Shown here: piece after piece, positions 1-12,600 of the stretch
Layout: the number at the start of each line of letters is the position of its first letter
How positions within the stretch are numbered: position 1 is the first letter of the stretch
Assembly (NCBI GenBank): GCA_015680685.1
Contig: MNCI01022307.1
Location: 861,942 to 925,941 of the forward strand
Origin: Gnetum montanum
Lineage: Eukaryota; Streptophyta; Gnetopsida; Gnetales; Gnetaceae
Reading direction: 5' to 3'
DNA length: 64,000 nucleotides
The notes under the pieces: model-generated
What the model saw: only the letters and a program-made list of their open reading frames with translations
Databases searched by the model: none
Told to the model about the DNA's origin: nothing
Made by a program: the position numbers and the translations under genes

Positions 1-840
1 CTATTGAACATATGAATTTCCTGATTAAATGATTACTGGTAAAATGGTTATAAGAGTTAAATTCATATCTTGTTTTTGTGTGTGGTTGGAAATTATAAAA
101 TATTATTATGTGGGTGAAAAAATAGGAGATTATTAATTTATCTACTTTTGTGGTCATTTCTTTGGTTTTCAAACGTGCAAAAGATCCTAATTAAATATTT
201 CTTTTTAGGTTGAATAATAAAAAGTTTGATATTTTTAATCTAAATAATCTTGCACAAATATTTTACTATGCCTATTTCTTTTTAAAATTATCTCTTAATT
301 ATTAAATTAATATTGATTGACCTATTTTATAGCTAGATCTAGGCACTATTGATTTCATTTTAATTTTATAGGATAACGTTAGTGTAATGGTTGTAGAAAG
401 AAAGCCACCTAGGCATTTTCTTCTTTCAAATAGCTTTCTTTCTGGGGGGCTTTGGGTGTTAGCTCTTGCTCCCTATGAGTGGGTGTTACACAAAGAGTAT
501 TGAGTCCCCTTGAAGTCATACCCTTTACAAACCTTTAGATCCTTCCTAATTCTAGAACTACCAAGGTCATTGATTGATTAAAAGTTTCTTTAATGGAAGG
601 GACCTCAAATTCCTAGATCAAGGAAAATCATAGAGTTCATTGAATTGGTGGATGACATGGAATCACTACCTATTCCATGAAAAATAAACCATATCAAAGT
701 CATTAGACATTAGAATTTAAAAATAGAGACTAGACATCAACAATCACACATTAAGCATAAACCATCATTAGTAAACACAATAGCGACATTGTGTTATGTG
801 ACAACAAAGTATTCTTTATTAGCACAAATGAGAAAATGTT
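1..840. other. Gene-free left edge, probable 3' untranslated part of element A
   Basis: No coding signal seen. Bases about 420-840 resemble in layout the stretch 35450-35830 of element B, which lies between the end of coding and the 3' LTR. Bases 1-400 are AT-rich and match nothing else I can see in the window. Confidence 0.4.
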
Positions 841-844
841 ATAC

Positions 845-1105
845 TCAAATAAAACCAAACAAAGCAAAATATATATAAGAAAATGTAAAATAGTTAAGAA
901 AGTTCAAAGGTACTAAAGATGGTGTAAAATTAGAAAAATTAGAAAAATCAAGAATTTGTAAAATAAATAATTTGTAAAAATAAAAAATGTGAGAAACAAA
1001 AAGATAGAAAACTAAGAAGACATATTGATGATTAGCATGGATGGCCATCTCCCCTACGACTAAGTTGGAAGGAGGAGGTTTGAAAAATAGAACATGGCTA
1101 TCCAT
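845..1105 (-). pseudogene. Short ORF with hydrophobic tail after integrase (element A)
   Basis: An 86-residue reading frame just downstream of the integrase end of A. It holds the segment GEMAIHANH, followed by a long run rich in F, L, I and Y that could span a membrane. Element B has the equivalent at 35832-36023 (GEMATYADH, then a similar F/L-rich run), and D a weaker one ending near 61526. In all three, a G-rich purine run (GGGGAGATGG in A) encodes the start of this segment. It may be the tail of the integrase frame, a small separate ORF, or a chance product of a conserved polypurine signal. I assign no function. Confidence 0.4.
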
Positions 1106-1129
1106 CTATTAAGGTGGTAGTTGCACTAG

Positions 1130-2990
1130 CCTATTTTGGTTCTAGGAAAGGCTTTACTTGTTGGATGTTGACCAATTGCTTTTTGTTTGGGAATTTGGGT
1201 TTGTAGATTAACATGGCCCTAGAGGGAAAGGTTTGATCAATTATGTAAGGTCCCTCTCACAATGTTTGGAATTTTGTCTTTTGGGATACATGTGTGGGGT
1301 TCTAGTAGAGAACCTTATCTCTTGGTTGCAGTTTTACTTTCCTTATTTCAAGGTCATGACATTGCTTGCTGAATGCCTTGTTCACCTCATTCAAAGATAT
1401 GGCCACTAATCATTTTTCATCTAACATGTTTAGGTTGATTAGTCTTTCTTTTTATGCTAGACTTAGGTCAAGATTTAGATCATAGGCTATTGAGAGTGTA
1501 TGGAGCTTGGATTAAATTGGGAGCGTTGGAAGTTTTTGTACACTAACTTGTAGGGAGAATAACCAATAGGAAGTTTCCATGTTGAATGACAAGCCTAGAG
1601 AGCATTGTTAAGCTTTGTATTCCAATCCTTCCTATATTTTCTAATGGTCTACATTAGTATTTTTGTAATCTCCCAGTTGGTTACCTCTACTTGACAATTG
1701 ACTTGGGCATGGTAAGGTGTTGTTAATTTATGTTCTACCCCCAAGTGTTGCATTAACTTTCTAAAGGTGGCACCTATGAGATGATTTTCATTGTCAGAAA
1801 TTAGTAAATGTGGCACCCCAAACCTATTCACGATATTTTATTGTATGAATTTGGCAGTAGTGGAGGATGTACATTCAGTAACAGCTACTGCTTCTACCCA
1901 TTTTATGCAGTAGTCAACTACTACTATAATATATGATTTTCTATTAGACATGGATGTAATGGGACCTATGAAATTAATGCCTCATATATCGAAAGGCTCT
2001 AATGGTTGAATCCACTATTGAGGACCCTCCATGTGAGTGGTCATCCCCCCATCATGTTGACCATGTTCATAAGACTTGATGAATTGGTGGGCATCTCTAA
2101 AAATTGTAGGCCAATAGCATCCTACCATGAAAATTTTTATGGTCCTACATCTCCCTACATAGTGGCCCCTACAAGGCCCTTCGTGAACATCCTAGAGAAT
2201 GTGCAGTTGATCTTCATCAGGGACATACCAATGACGTAGACTATTAGCACACACCTTGTAGAGGTGTTTGTTAATTTCTTTGAAATATTTGGCCCAATGA
2301 AGAAATTATTTCTTTTTTCCTAAAATCCAAGTCTTGTGGCATCTCCTAGGTAAGAATGGAGGTGAGGATGCCATTATACTATGTTGCTTTTATAGACATT
2401 TGTTTACTTATTATGCCTGTAAAAAGGAGTTCATCTAGAAACTGATCAGAGAGCGGGCTCTCCTCCTCTTTATTATCCCATCTTAAGAGAGAGAGGTGGT
2501 CAGCAACCACATTCTTGGTCCCTTTTCGATCTACCATAGTGAGATCGAATTCCTACAAGATCACAAGCCACCATATGACACGGAGGCTCACTATTGGCTT
2601 GTTCATGAGGAAGCATATTGGACTTTGGTTTGTATGTACAAATAGTTTGTAATCAAGCACATAGTATCTAAACTTTTCTAGCGTGTACACCACTGCCATT
2701 AGTTATTTCTCCATCATGGTGTAGTTTAATTGTACTCCAAAAATGCTTTGACTTATGCATTGGATGTAATATGGATGTTTCTTATCATTCATCTGCGTGA
2801 GCACTTCTTCCAAAGCATAGTTAGATGCACCTGTCATGATGTGGAAAGGTCTGGACTAGTTTGGTGCTCATAGGATTAGTGTTTTTATGAGTTTCTCCTT
2901 TAATTATTTGGAATGCATGTTCACATTACCTAGTCTAGATAAAAGGTGCATATTTCTTTGTAAGCTCTACCAATGGCTTTGCAATCTTAG
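1130..2990 (-). pseudogene. RNase H and integrase region of element A pol (decayed)
   Basis: Continues the RT frame leftward. RNase H is recognised from a tract reading like ELMAVVYTLEKFRYYVL and HLSLLRWDN (about 2450-2750). Integrase follows: a zinc-binding N-terminal part near 2200-2350 (NVHEGPCRGHY type), the core with VVDYCIKWVEAVAV (about 1900), and SDNENH...TTPYHAQVNCQVEV (1649-1831), which holds the second D and the E of the DDE triad. The C-terminal part with KLVYK is near 1530. Integrase joins the cDNA copy into the genome. A handful of stops break the frame, so no enzyme is expected. Family assignment is firm; exact ends are approximate. Confidence 0.8.
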
Positions 2991-3930
2991 AGAAATTATC
3001 TACAAATCGCTAGTAGTAGCTAGTGTATCCAAGGAATGACTGAACATCTTTAACAATCTCTGGTTGACATATTATTCCTTGGATGATCCTTATCTTTTTT
3101 GGGTCTACATCAATCCCTTTTTGTAAAATTTGATGCCCTAGCATAATGCCTTCTTGGACCATAAGATGGATCTTTTGCCAGTTGAGCCATAGGTTTGTCT
3201 CAACACATCTCTTCAATACTTGCTCTAGGTGGTCCAAGGCTTGCTCAAATGTAGCTCCATAGGTGGAAAATTCATCCATGAAGACTTCAACACCACTATT
3301 GATCTATTTTTAAAAGATACTAAGGACCAAGCATTGAAATGTTGTAGGGGCATTGCACAGACCAAATGACATCTTACAGTATGCAAAAGTTCCCCAGGGA
3401 TTCATGAATGTTGTCTTGGCCTAATCTTCTAGCACGATTTGGATTTGGTTATAGCTACTATAATCATCCAAGAAACTATAATAACAATGCCTGGATATGA
3501 TATCTAACACTTGATCCACAAATGGAAAATGAAAGTGATCTTTAAATGTTGCCATATTCAATAGTCTAAAGTTGATGCAAGCCCTTCATTTTCCATCCTT
3601 CTTTGGTACAATTATGAGTGGGTTAACCCACTCACTATCCACGATGGGATAGATGAACCTAGCCTTGAGGAGTTGCTCAATTTCTTCTTTGACAATTTGC
3701 TTCAATTTGGGGTTCAACTACCTCTATGACTACCTTCTAGGCTTCATGGTTGGATAAGTGTAGATGTGATGCTGGCCTATCCTTGGATCAATTCCTATTA
3801 GCTCTAAATATGACCAAGCAAAGGCTATTGAACATTTGTTTACCACCTTCAAAAAATTTTCTTTTTGTTCAGGAGAAAGTTTGGCATTAATTATGACTAG
3901 TTTACCATTGTGTAAAAATGCATACTCCAT
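2990..3930 (-). pseudogene. Reverse transcriptase region of element A (decayed)
   Basis: Ty3/gypsy RT read on the minus strand. The fingers part holds a VNPLIIV-like tract (about 3620), followed by RLLN and FPFVDQVLD tracts and SFLDDYSSYNQI (about 3450). Then comes MSFGLCNAPTTFQ (about 3350). The active site, normally F/Y-M-D-D, reads FMDE at about 3271-3282, so the second catalytic aspartate is lost. The thumb and connection part is the open stretch 3010-3279 (DHLEQVLKRCVETNLWLNW, then SFLGYTSYY). It would copy element RNA into DNA. The closest relative in the window is E at 53140-53890, which keeps FMDD. Confidence 0.85.
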
Positions 3931-4329
3931 TTCGGTCAGTAAAGTTTTTAGTTCTAAGGGCTCCTACTTAAAGTGATCAGGGATTTCCAACTCTCCCCAA
4001 TAGTTATCATCATCTCCATTAGAGAGTTGGGAATGATCTTGTTTAATTTTGTCCATGCCTTCAACATATGCACATGTTAGCCTCTCAGTTGGCTCCATGC
4101 ATAGTGTGCTATTGTCCAAGTCAACTATTAGCCATTGGGTGTCCTATTTTGTGGTTGCTACGTATAGACACCTTTGAATGTTAATATCTTGTGCACACTA
4201 ATTGCATGCCTTAATGTATGTACTCTTGATAGACCAAATCTCTTGCACTTAATTGCACCCATTCATTGTATGCGATGCATGGAATACACTTCTTCTCAAT
4301 CTTGCCTAGTTCATTTTCCTTGGATATTT

Positions 4330-5400
4330 ATAAAGATAGGTCCCTTGTGCCCATTCTTGTGTCAATTATTCTTAACCAAGCCCTTCCCATAATGATGGGG
4401 AAGTCACTTTTGTAGTTTTCCACTTTGATCACCAAAAAATCAGAAGGATAGGACCACCCATAAACTATGATCACAATGTCCTCTACTAATCCTAGAGGGA
4501 CAGTAATTGACTGATCTACTAATTCTAAACAAATGTTGCTCTTCTTGAGAGGTGGTAGGTTCCAAGCCTTGTACATGTCATGAAAGATGATATTAACTCT
4601 AGAGCCAGAGTCAAGAAGAGCCTTGCATGGCTCATGTCCAAGAATCTATAGATAAATGAGTGGACTTCTAGGATTGAATCTTTGGTAGGAATATTTCCAG
4701 CCTTAATCTAGTCAGAAACAACATGAGTTAGCATTATAGTGTGGATCCTAGGTGGCACTTGGTGTGAAGGGAACTTGAAGATGTTTGATGTAGATGATGA
4801 GGATGATGGAGATGCAAGGTGATCAGCCAAAGTAGGTTGTGAGGGCTGGAGAGGACTACTGGGTTAAAAGAAAGGTCTTTTTTTTTTGATTGATTGTCTA
4901 GACCACTTAGTTGAAAAATGGGTTGTGAGTGCACAACCCTTATAACATGTCATTGTTGTGGTTGTGGAGGAATCTCACCCTACATGGATGGAGTAAAAGG
5001 TAACTGGGTTAAAGGTGGAGGTGTATATGCAGAGGGATGTGGAGGATGATATGGATATGGATATGAGTTTTTCCCTAGAGTAGATGATGAATGTGTTTAG
5101 TGGTACTCTAGAGGGTAATAGTGATGCTAGAATGATATATGACTTGTAGAGCTTCTAGGGGAGACGATTTGTTGAACATAGTACCCATATGGATTTGGTT
5201 GCCTATAAGGGTACTGTTGCCTTGGTGGTGGTATTCCCCAGGATTGGGGTCAGTACCACTATTGGTATTATTCATAAGGTTGTGAAGGAGTTTCACTTGG
5301 GTAGTAAGCTTGTTATTGTTGGTGGAACTATCATGGATTTCCTTGAGGGTAAGGCAATCATCTTGGAGCTTGCCTACATGCTAGTCAAGGATTCAATGTG
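4330..5400 (-). pseudogene. Gag-pol linker and aspartic protease of element A (decayed)
   Basis: A proline-, histidine- and serine-rich linker (about 4700-5400) leads into a retropepsin. The active-site motif D-S-G sits at 4604-4612 in the context ALLDSGSRVN. Next come MYKAWNLPPLKKSN and the flap and C-terminal part within 4328-4576 (LGLVEDIVIIVYGWSYPSDF, IIMGRAWL). The protease would cut the polyprotein. The same order is seen in B (36480-37289) and E (52176-52620). Frameshifts separate linker and protease, so the copy is dead. Confidence 0.75.
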
Positions 5401-7212
5401 TATAGTCTAGACTCTTGTAAGTGTGACACCATAAAGCAACATCCCTTTAGATGTTCATATTGATAGATATCACATTCAGTTTCATCATTAGAGTCAAACT
5501 CCACAACTTCCTCTACTGTAGCAGCTTTGCCCTTACCTCTTTGGTAGGCATGTTCAACTTCTTTTCACCTCTTGTGATTACAATTACTATTTTTTTCTTT
5601 GGATTCTTCAACGATCTTTAAAGTATTTTGAAACTTTTCATCCAAAGAGTTCCATAACTTGTCAACCTTGGCCAAAATATCATAAGCAGATTTTTGGATG
5701 GGCAAGGTTTTTCTATTCATCACTTCATTGAGTGGTGACTTCTCCTCATCACAAAATTGGACCTCTTATTTTTTGATGGACAAGTCCCTATTATATTATT
5801 TAGCACTTTCCCTTTTTCATATCTCACCTTCTTCTTTTGTTACATGCTCAATTAGCCTTTGGATCTAATAAGCTCTCAGTTCAGATAATCTCCCTTGGGC
5901 ATACACCTCAAGGATTCTTCTTGTTTCTACTCTAAGCCCATCTATGATGTGGCAAAGTTGTTCCCTTTGAGAATAACTATGGCCAAGGCATTGGTGTAAG
6001 AGTGAATAGTATTTTCCCATGGTGGCATCCAAGGGTTCATGTGTTTCTTGTTTCCAGCCTTGGATTTGCCTTCTCAAATTAGACACTCTAGAGTACATTT
6101 GATATTTTTCATTGAATAATTCTAATATAGTATTCCATCTACAGATAGATTCCATGTCTAAGGATTGGTATCAAATTTTAGCTTTCTTGATGAGAGTCCT
6201 TGGGAAAAGCTTAAGCTTTCGCCACTCACTCTCTATGTTCTATAAGGCACAGGCATCTTGAAAAGCTTGTAGATGTGTCTGTGGATCAGAATTGTATCCC
6301 CCATGAAATCTTGGGATATTAATCATATCTAGGCACTTGATCCAACTATCCTTCATATGTCTATTTGGAATTTTAATTTCCTCTACAATATTGAGCATAC
6401 TTTGAGTTGCCAATAGAGGTTCATCATCATCACTATGTTGATGACATTGATGATGGTTTTGGACATCGCTTCGATTTTGCTGGCCTTCACAGTCATTGTT
6501 ATCTCATTGATCACCTTCATCATGGTTATTTTGATGGTGGCTTCCATGAGAATTGTTAGATGAAGAGGAATGTTTGGAATTGGATGAAGAGAATGAAGAG
6601 AAAGGGGGATTGCCACTACCATCATGGTGTCCACCACCACTCATGCTTATTACAATCACCATCCTTAGATCCCTTGCTATTGTAATGCTTGCCTAAGTCC
6701 CTACCTTGATTGTCACTTTTTTCTAAATCCAATTTATGAATAGTGGATTGCAGGTTTAGGTTCACACCCTTATCACTAGTATTAAGGGATGGAGAATCTT
6801 CATGTTAAGAACCTTCAGTAGGAGGATCCTCAGTGTACTCTTGATTTAGTAGGAATAAGGGATTGGTGTAATGTTTCGCCTTTGTAGCTTCATGGAGTTT
6901 CTCTTGACATTGATCTCATTTGTGTTGTGTATCATTGGGATGGTAATTTTGAGTGTCATATCCATCCACAACATATTCTTCATGAATATCTACTATGCCC
7001 AGCTTCTTAAGGATTTTGAATAGCATCCCAAGCATTGACCTATCAGGGGGCAAGATGATGTTGTCGTCCATATCACACCATTTTAGTTGTTCATCTTGAT
7101 GCAGGATGAAGATGAAATTTGGCACAAACTCATCTAGATGAATGTATACCACCTTGCATTCTTGTGGAAGCGATGGTTTGGTATCCTCATGCTTCCAAGA
7201 AGAAGAAGACAT
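5400..7212 (-). pseudogene. gag of element A (decayed)
   Basis: Capsid-like protein that would package the element RNA. The start is taken at 7212, where an ATG opens MSSSSWKHED; E (MASSHKDES, 49641) and B (MSSSSHKS, 39488) begin alike and at the same distance from their primer sites. The N-terminal stretch 6916-7212 is open. A charged low-complexity linker follows (about 6400-6900), then the conserved core beginning PNRHMKDSWIKCLDM (about 6340) and the open stretch 5865-6155 with FNEKYQMYSRVSNL and PLDATMGKYYSLLHQC. A lysine- and glutamate-rich tail runs to about 5420. Several in-frame stops. It matches the gag of B, D and E part by part. Confidence 0.8.
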
Positions 7213-7350
7213 TTTGCAAGATAAAATAAAATTATCAATGTGCTTTTATAATTTTTATGTATAGTGGGAATAATATTGACCTTTAGGTTTGTACAACGAT
7301 ATTAATGGTATTTACTTAGGCCTAAATAGCACACATTCCATAAACAAAGT

Positions 7351-7368
7351 CCTTGGCAACGGTGCCAA
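7351..7368 (-). promoter_or_regulatory. Primer binding site of element A (tRNA-Asp type)
   Basis: Read on the minus strand, TTGGCACCGTTGCCAAGG directly follows the LTR end. It is close to TGGCGCCGTTGCC, complementary to the 3' end of tRNA-Asp, the usual Athila primer. Confidence 0.85.
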
Positions 7369-8304
7369 TGATGAGCGATGAGGTACCCCTACACCCAACC
7401 ATATGAATCATGAAGCGTTCATGTGCAATTTGGTCGAATTTCATGGACTTTATTAGTTCTAATGCACTAGTCCTTTAGGAAGTGAATCTAGCCCTAAGGT
7501 CAATTGTTGTCTTCCCAATTGCACTTGTGACATTCGTTGGTATGGTTAAGTGTAATTGAGGTATCTAATTTTTATTATTGTTTGTTTTATAGTTTGGTGC
7601 TCAAAATGTAGATATAAGGAATTTGATTAACTAAACTAAATTAACTAATTAACTAGCATTTAACTAATCTTAACATAAGCATCTGATCCCACTTTTCATA
7701 CACATCCTAAACGCATGTATTTACTACTAGGCGACCAAGCCCTATGCTACTAGGCGTACTAAGCAATAATGCTACTAGGATTACCAAGCAAATACATGTT
7801 ACCCTTGAAGTGGTTGTACTTATGTGTGTAATCTATCTGACTTAATTGCTTCATTAATGTAATAATGGGAAAATATTTAATAATTGATGAAAAACATTTA
7901 ATAAATAATTAAAAACATTGAATGCATAAATGAAATAGATAATCTATCCAAATTGTTGCAAGGTTTATCAGAAAGCTTGTCTTTATTGCCACATACACTA
8001 TCATGCTTAGGTACAATAATGCTTGAATAAAGCTATGTACACTCAATGACTCCTGCTACATGCGCTTGGGGAAAAATTCTAACTTTCAAATGGAAAAAAT
8101 GCAAGAGCTTTGTTGTAACTACGATTTCCTCTTATCATAAATGTGACTACAAGCACACATTTATGGCCGACTATAGATACTACATCGACAGGGCCATGTC
8201 AATGCATGATATGGTGTGTCAACTAGGCCTCATTGACGATGCCCAGATGATGAGGCCGCATCAACAAGGTTACGTCAACACAATCGACAGAATGCAACTC
8301 ATCA
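7369..8304 (-). repeat. 5' LTR of element A (936 bp)
   Basis: Bounded on the plus strand by TGATGAG at 7369 and CTCATCA at 8298-8304, a perfect 7-base terminal inverted repeat shared with the LTRs of D and, with one change, B. The inner edge abuts the primer site. The start region GAGGTACCCCTACAC is almost identical in B and D. Near the U3 end lies an inverted repeat, GGCCTCAT (8226-8233) with ATGAGGCC (8250-8257). Confidence 0.85.
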
Positions 8305-9650
8305 TATGGTATTTCATTAAATCCAAAAAAATTGTATCTTTGGGGTTAAGTCTAGAAGTTACCTGGCCATGTAATCTATCAAGAAGGAATTACTATAGAT
8401 AATTCTCGAATTTAATCAATATAGAATATTGAGCATCCTACAAGTAAAATTTCTCTTAGATCTTTCTTTGGAAAGATAAATTGCATAAAGAAATTTATCC
8501 TTAGATTCACTAAAATCACTAAACCTTTGATGCATATGCTAAAGAAAGATGTCTTAGTAGAGAAAACATTGGAATCAAAGAGATTATTATGGAATTATGC
8601 AGCATATACTTTGATCAGAATAATAAACTTGTTTTATAAATCTCTTAGGTTTATTATGCAGCATATACTTTGTTATGAATTTTATTGGCCTACTATGTAC
8701 CAATATATTAGTTTGAAAATTCAAAGAGATTACAAATGTCAGATTCATGGGCCAAAAATAAAAAAGGCTAGAGCTCCTTTAAAACCAGTAATTGTAGATA
8801 GATCATTTCAAAAATGGGTCTTAGATTTTATTGGTACAATTACTCTTTTGAGAGTAGGACATAAGTTTATTCTCACAACTACCAATTACTTTACCAAATG
8901 GTTTGAAGGAAAGGCTCTAAGGAAAAGTTTAGCATTAGATGTGATTAAGTTCTTGGAAAATTAAATTCTAAGTCATTTTGGTCTACCTAAAGTGTTGGTA
9001 TCCAACAATGGACCTACTTTTCAATTTGAAGAATTTATAACATAGGCATTAGGAAAATCCATATTTCTAGTTTCTTCTTCAAATTATTATCCTCAAGGAA
9101 ATGCTTCGTTTGATCTACAAATTAAAAGCTTATTTTCTATATTAAGAAGTCAATGGATGAAAATCTAGGAGATTGGATCAATTACTTACAATCTGCATTA
9201 TGGGCCAACCATATCAAATTTAAGAAGGCTATTGGAACATTAGCTTATAACTTGGTCTATGGATTACCTGCTAGAATTATGAACAAGATTATAAGTTCAA
9301 CCTTAGATTTTGTGCAAAAGTATTGTGAGAAAATAAATAAAGATAGAAATTTCTTGACCTTACTCATCAAAAGGGAAGCCAAAATGGATAGAGCTAGACA
9401 TATTTTACTAAAGAATGCTTCTCAAGTTAAAAAGTGGTTTGATAGAAAGGCTTTGAAGAGAACTTTTAAAGTTGGTGACTTAGTATTATTATCAAAAATG
9501 AAGAAGTCAAATAATTTTTTGACAATATGGATTGGTCCATTTCATATTAAGGAACAATTATTGAAGGATACTAACAAGTTATCGATGCTTGATGGGGTAG
9601 AATTGCAATTTCCATATAATGTTTTACATATAAAACATTGTTTTGGATAA
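8305..9650 (+). pseudogene. Element H: Ty3/gypsy RT end plus integrase, plus strand (decayed)
   Basis: Remnant of a pol gene whose 5' part is cut off by element A. It opens in mid-RT (GISLNPKK, 8308-8331), goes on through GHVIYQEGITID and SFFGKIN, and ends RT with ITKPLMHMLKKD near 8545. RNase H is then missing, and the frame jumps to the integrase N-terminal region (FYWPTMYQ, 8674-8700). The integrase core follows (WVLDFIG, GHKFILTTTNYFTKWFEGKAL), then FGLPKVLVSNNGPTF near 8980, where the second catalytic D is N. The usual NGQVE segment is NASFD, so E is lost too. The open stretch 9153-9650 is the C-terminal domain (WFDRKALKRTFKVGDLVLL, WIGPFHI). It cannot be active. The sublineage within Ty3/gypsy is uncertain. 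Confidence 0.85.
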
Positions 9651-12600
9651 CTGCCCAATGCTTAAATCTATATTTATAAATTAACATTTGTATATATAGT
9701 AATATATATATGTTTGTGTGTAACTATATAACGTTTAATAAACATAGTAGTAAATAATAAATTTTTTATATAGAATTTAATATATATATACTTAGTAGTA
9801 ACATATTTAACAAATAGTGTAGACCTATGTCATATTTAACCTTAATATATATATCCTACACATATGCTTAGATAAGTTAGTGTAGGATATATATCTTAGT
9901 GTTGAATTAATTTCAACAAGCAAGTAGTGGAATTAAAATTGGCCTACTGTATAATGATTGAAAGATAATTAATTTTGGCAAAGTGGAAAAATTGGTTAGT
10001 GAAATTAGTAGGAATTTCAAACTTTCTTTACATTATAAAAAGTGATTTGGATAACTTAGAATTACATCAATTCTCAATTAAGGCTTAAGTGAACAAAGCA
10101 AGTGAGGTGTTTGAGTGTGAAGTAGGAGATGCTTCTTGGGGAAAGAATAATAAGAAGGCCATAAATCCCACATGCCATGGGATGTTGTCTAGAGCATGTA
10201 TTGAGAGCCTATTGTAAGGAAATATCCCATAGAGTATCAAGTGAAAGCCCTTTTCTTACTTTGGCTTTTAGATGAGTTTAAATTTCTCATTGGGGGACTT
10301 TCCATACACTCCAATGTTTAGGGTAGCTTCCATGAATGTAACACTTAAGATCAAAGAGAGTCTAGTAGAGATGATTCTTGGGGAGAGGCTTTTATGTCTC
10401 AAGATAGGGAAGAATCTAATTGAGGAGAGTGTCAAAAATCAATAGTTAAATAGATGGATACAAAAGAGACAAAAATAGTTGTGGAAAGAAAAAGTGAAGA
10501 CCAAGATGAGGCTTCCACTATGCAAAAGGAGGAAAGAAAAGCATTCATCACAATTGAAATTACATATGAAAGGACTCTCAATATGAGAATCCCTAAGAGA
10601 GTTACTCTAACTATTCTCTTCCCACCTATAGATTAGTTTGTATCAAGCTATTTTTATATAGTTTCTTAAGTTTCATTAGGAATAAGGTTATTTTTTCAAA
10701 CCTTAAGTTTCATGAAAATTTTCCTTAAAAAAGAGATTTTTGTTTCTATGAAAAAGGAAAAGTTTCCAATAAAGTATAAGAAATGTTGTCACATTTCTAC
10801 CATATTTATGGAGAAGATTTTATAAAGTAAGATCCAAGAAATAAAATTGCTCAATTAGATTTTCAAAGATGTTTGGAAAATGAGAGTTAAATTATTAAAG
10901 GGGAAATTTCATGAGCAGATTATTTGAGAAAGGTGTTCTTTATGTAAATGTGCTCATTTTGAGTTCATACGCTTAATAAAGTGTTCTTAGCATATGTTAT
11001 GAAGAAATTGTGGTATTTCTATATGCATTGGAAGAGGTGAAATCTATAAATTAATTTAAAAATTGTAAAAGGAATTATTTGCAATTATATTTCCATTTGT
11101 TCCTACATTTTGTAAGTCCATCACTTTATTAGTTAATTGTAGTAATAAATCAGATGTTTCACAAAAATAATGAAATGAAGTGCATCCATTTTCTCTTTAC
11201 ATATGCAAAGAAATTTATAAAAAACCAATGAATAACTTAATCACATGGAAATCAATTGCTATGCTGTACATTTCAGTTTTTAATGGTTTTCAAATGGTGG
11301 TAGAAAATTAAGTTACAGAGCCAAAAGTATTAAATTAAATAAAGGGAAAATACTTAGTCCAACTGTAGTAGCATTTGGTTAAACATTGAAAGAGCAAGAC
11401 TATAATTTTAACACAAAATTGACAAAATCCTTATTAAATGGTGTTTAAAAAATCAACAAAAATGCTCAAAAATTCATTGAAAATTCCAATAAGAACCCCT
11501 GCCACAATAGGAAATTACGATAATATAGAGTATAGTCATAAACAAATGAGAATTTTAGATTTACAAAAAAACATGCCCAAAAACTATGCACAGGAGCATA
11601 TCTATACAAATTGGTGTTCCAGAAAAACAATCAAAACTATGAGCACCAACAATTTAACATTTTAAACAAAAGCCCTAAAGCAATGACTACCGAATATTGA
11701 AAATTTGTAGGTCTAAGAAACTTGAATGAAGGGTATCTGTCATATCATTCTTCATGGTAGAACTCGAGTTTAAAAGGTAGCTCCTCTCCTACTGTGCACA
11801 TGAGAGTTCCATTCTACAAGGGATTATGTGGCTGCATGGCATATATGCCACAAATTAGAACAGGACATTCATGTCACGAAGCTATAGTAGGGCTTGAATC
11901 TACAATTTCTTCTCCATGATGGAGGCAACAATTACTAAGTATCACTAGGCAGTGATGAGTGCAAGAGCTAAAGGCAATGTTAATGGAAGTACCATCTTGA
12001 GTCGTAGCAGCAAGATCCAAAAAAGAGGAATGCAAGACACACCAATAATGCATGCAATGGAGGTAGCACAACATCAAGCATGAAGACCATGGAGATAAGT
12101 GTTAACGCAGGGCATGCAAAAAATCAACCACATTTGTTAAAGTCATATGATCTTCACAATGATTTAATTCAAAAATAAAATAAATTATTATAAATGAAGA
12201 AACAAGGTTTATTTAGATTACAACCTTTTTTTTAGAAAGGGGGAGGTTTACAGTTCCAAAATGGAAGAATTTATAATCATAAAACTTTACTTTTGAAATT
12301 TAAAATTTCCAATTTAAGTTATAATCTCTCATAAAGGTTATAAATAGATCTCCTTGATATTTGTAAAGTTATAATTGATAAGGAGACACTTGTCAAATGT
12401 GGCATAAAAGTCTCATAACTTCCATGGAAGTTATAAATAGATATTTGTAAGACCCTTAACTCCTCATGATTCATGTAACTACCTAAAGACACTATAAAAA
12501 GGATCTAAGGTAGAATGAAGAGAATGGAGAAGAGGAATATACTTAAAAATATAATTGAATAATTCTTATAAGATGGCTTGCTAAAGACATCAATTTAACT

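Larger units (their letters stand above)
1..8304 (-). mobile_element. Element A: Athila-type Ty3/gypsy retrotransposon, 3' end outside window
   Basis: An LTR retrotransposon read right to left: 5' LTR (7369-8304), primer site (7351-7368), gag, protease, reverse transcriptase, RNase H, integrase, then a short hydrophobic-tail ORF near 845-1105. The order protease-RT-RNase H-integrase is that of Ty3/gypsy. The tRNA-Asp-type primer site and the wording of the RT and protease match the Athila lineage. No 3' LTR is seen; by comparison with element B it should start left of base 1. The right flank, TATGG at 8305-8309, is the expected target duplication, whose partner is out of view. Several in-frame stops and a changed RT active site (FMDE) indicate a dead copy. 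It is inserted in the RT gene of element H. Confidence 0.85.

Noticed and set aside
845-1105. A membrane protein gene
   Set aside because: The hydrophobic run lies in the tail of a retrotransposon pol region and recurs in element B; it is better explained as element sequence.
6383-6640. An 85-codon minus-strand frame rich in M, I and T
   Set aside because: Out of frame with the gag of element A; the gag frame through the same bases reads into the recognisable core at 6155-6340.
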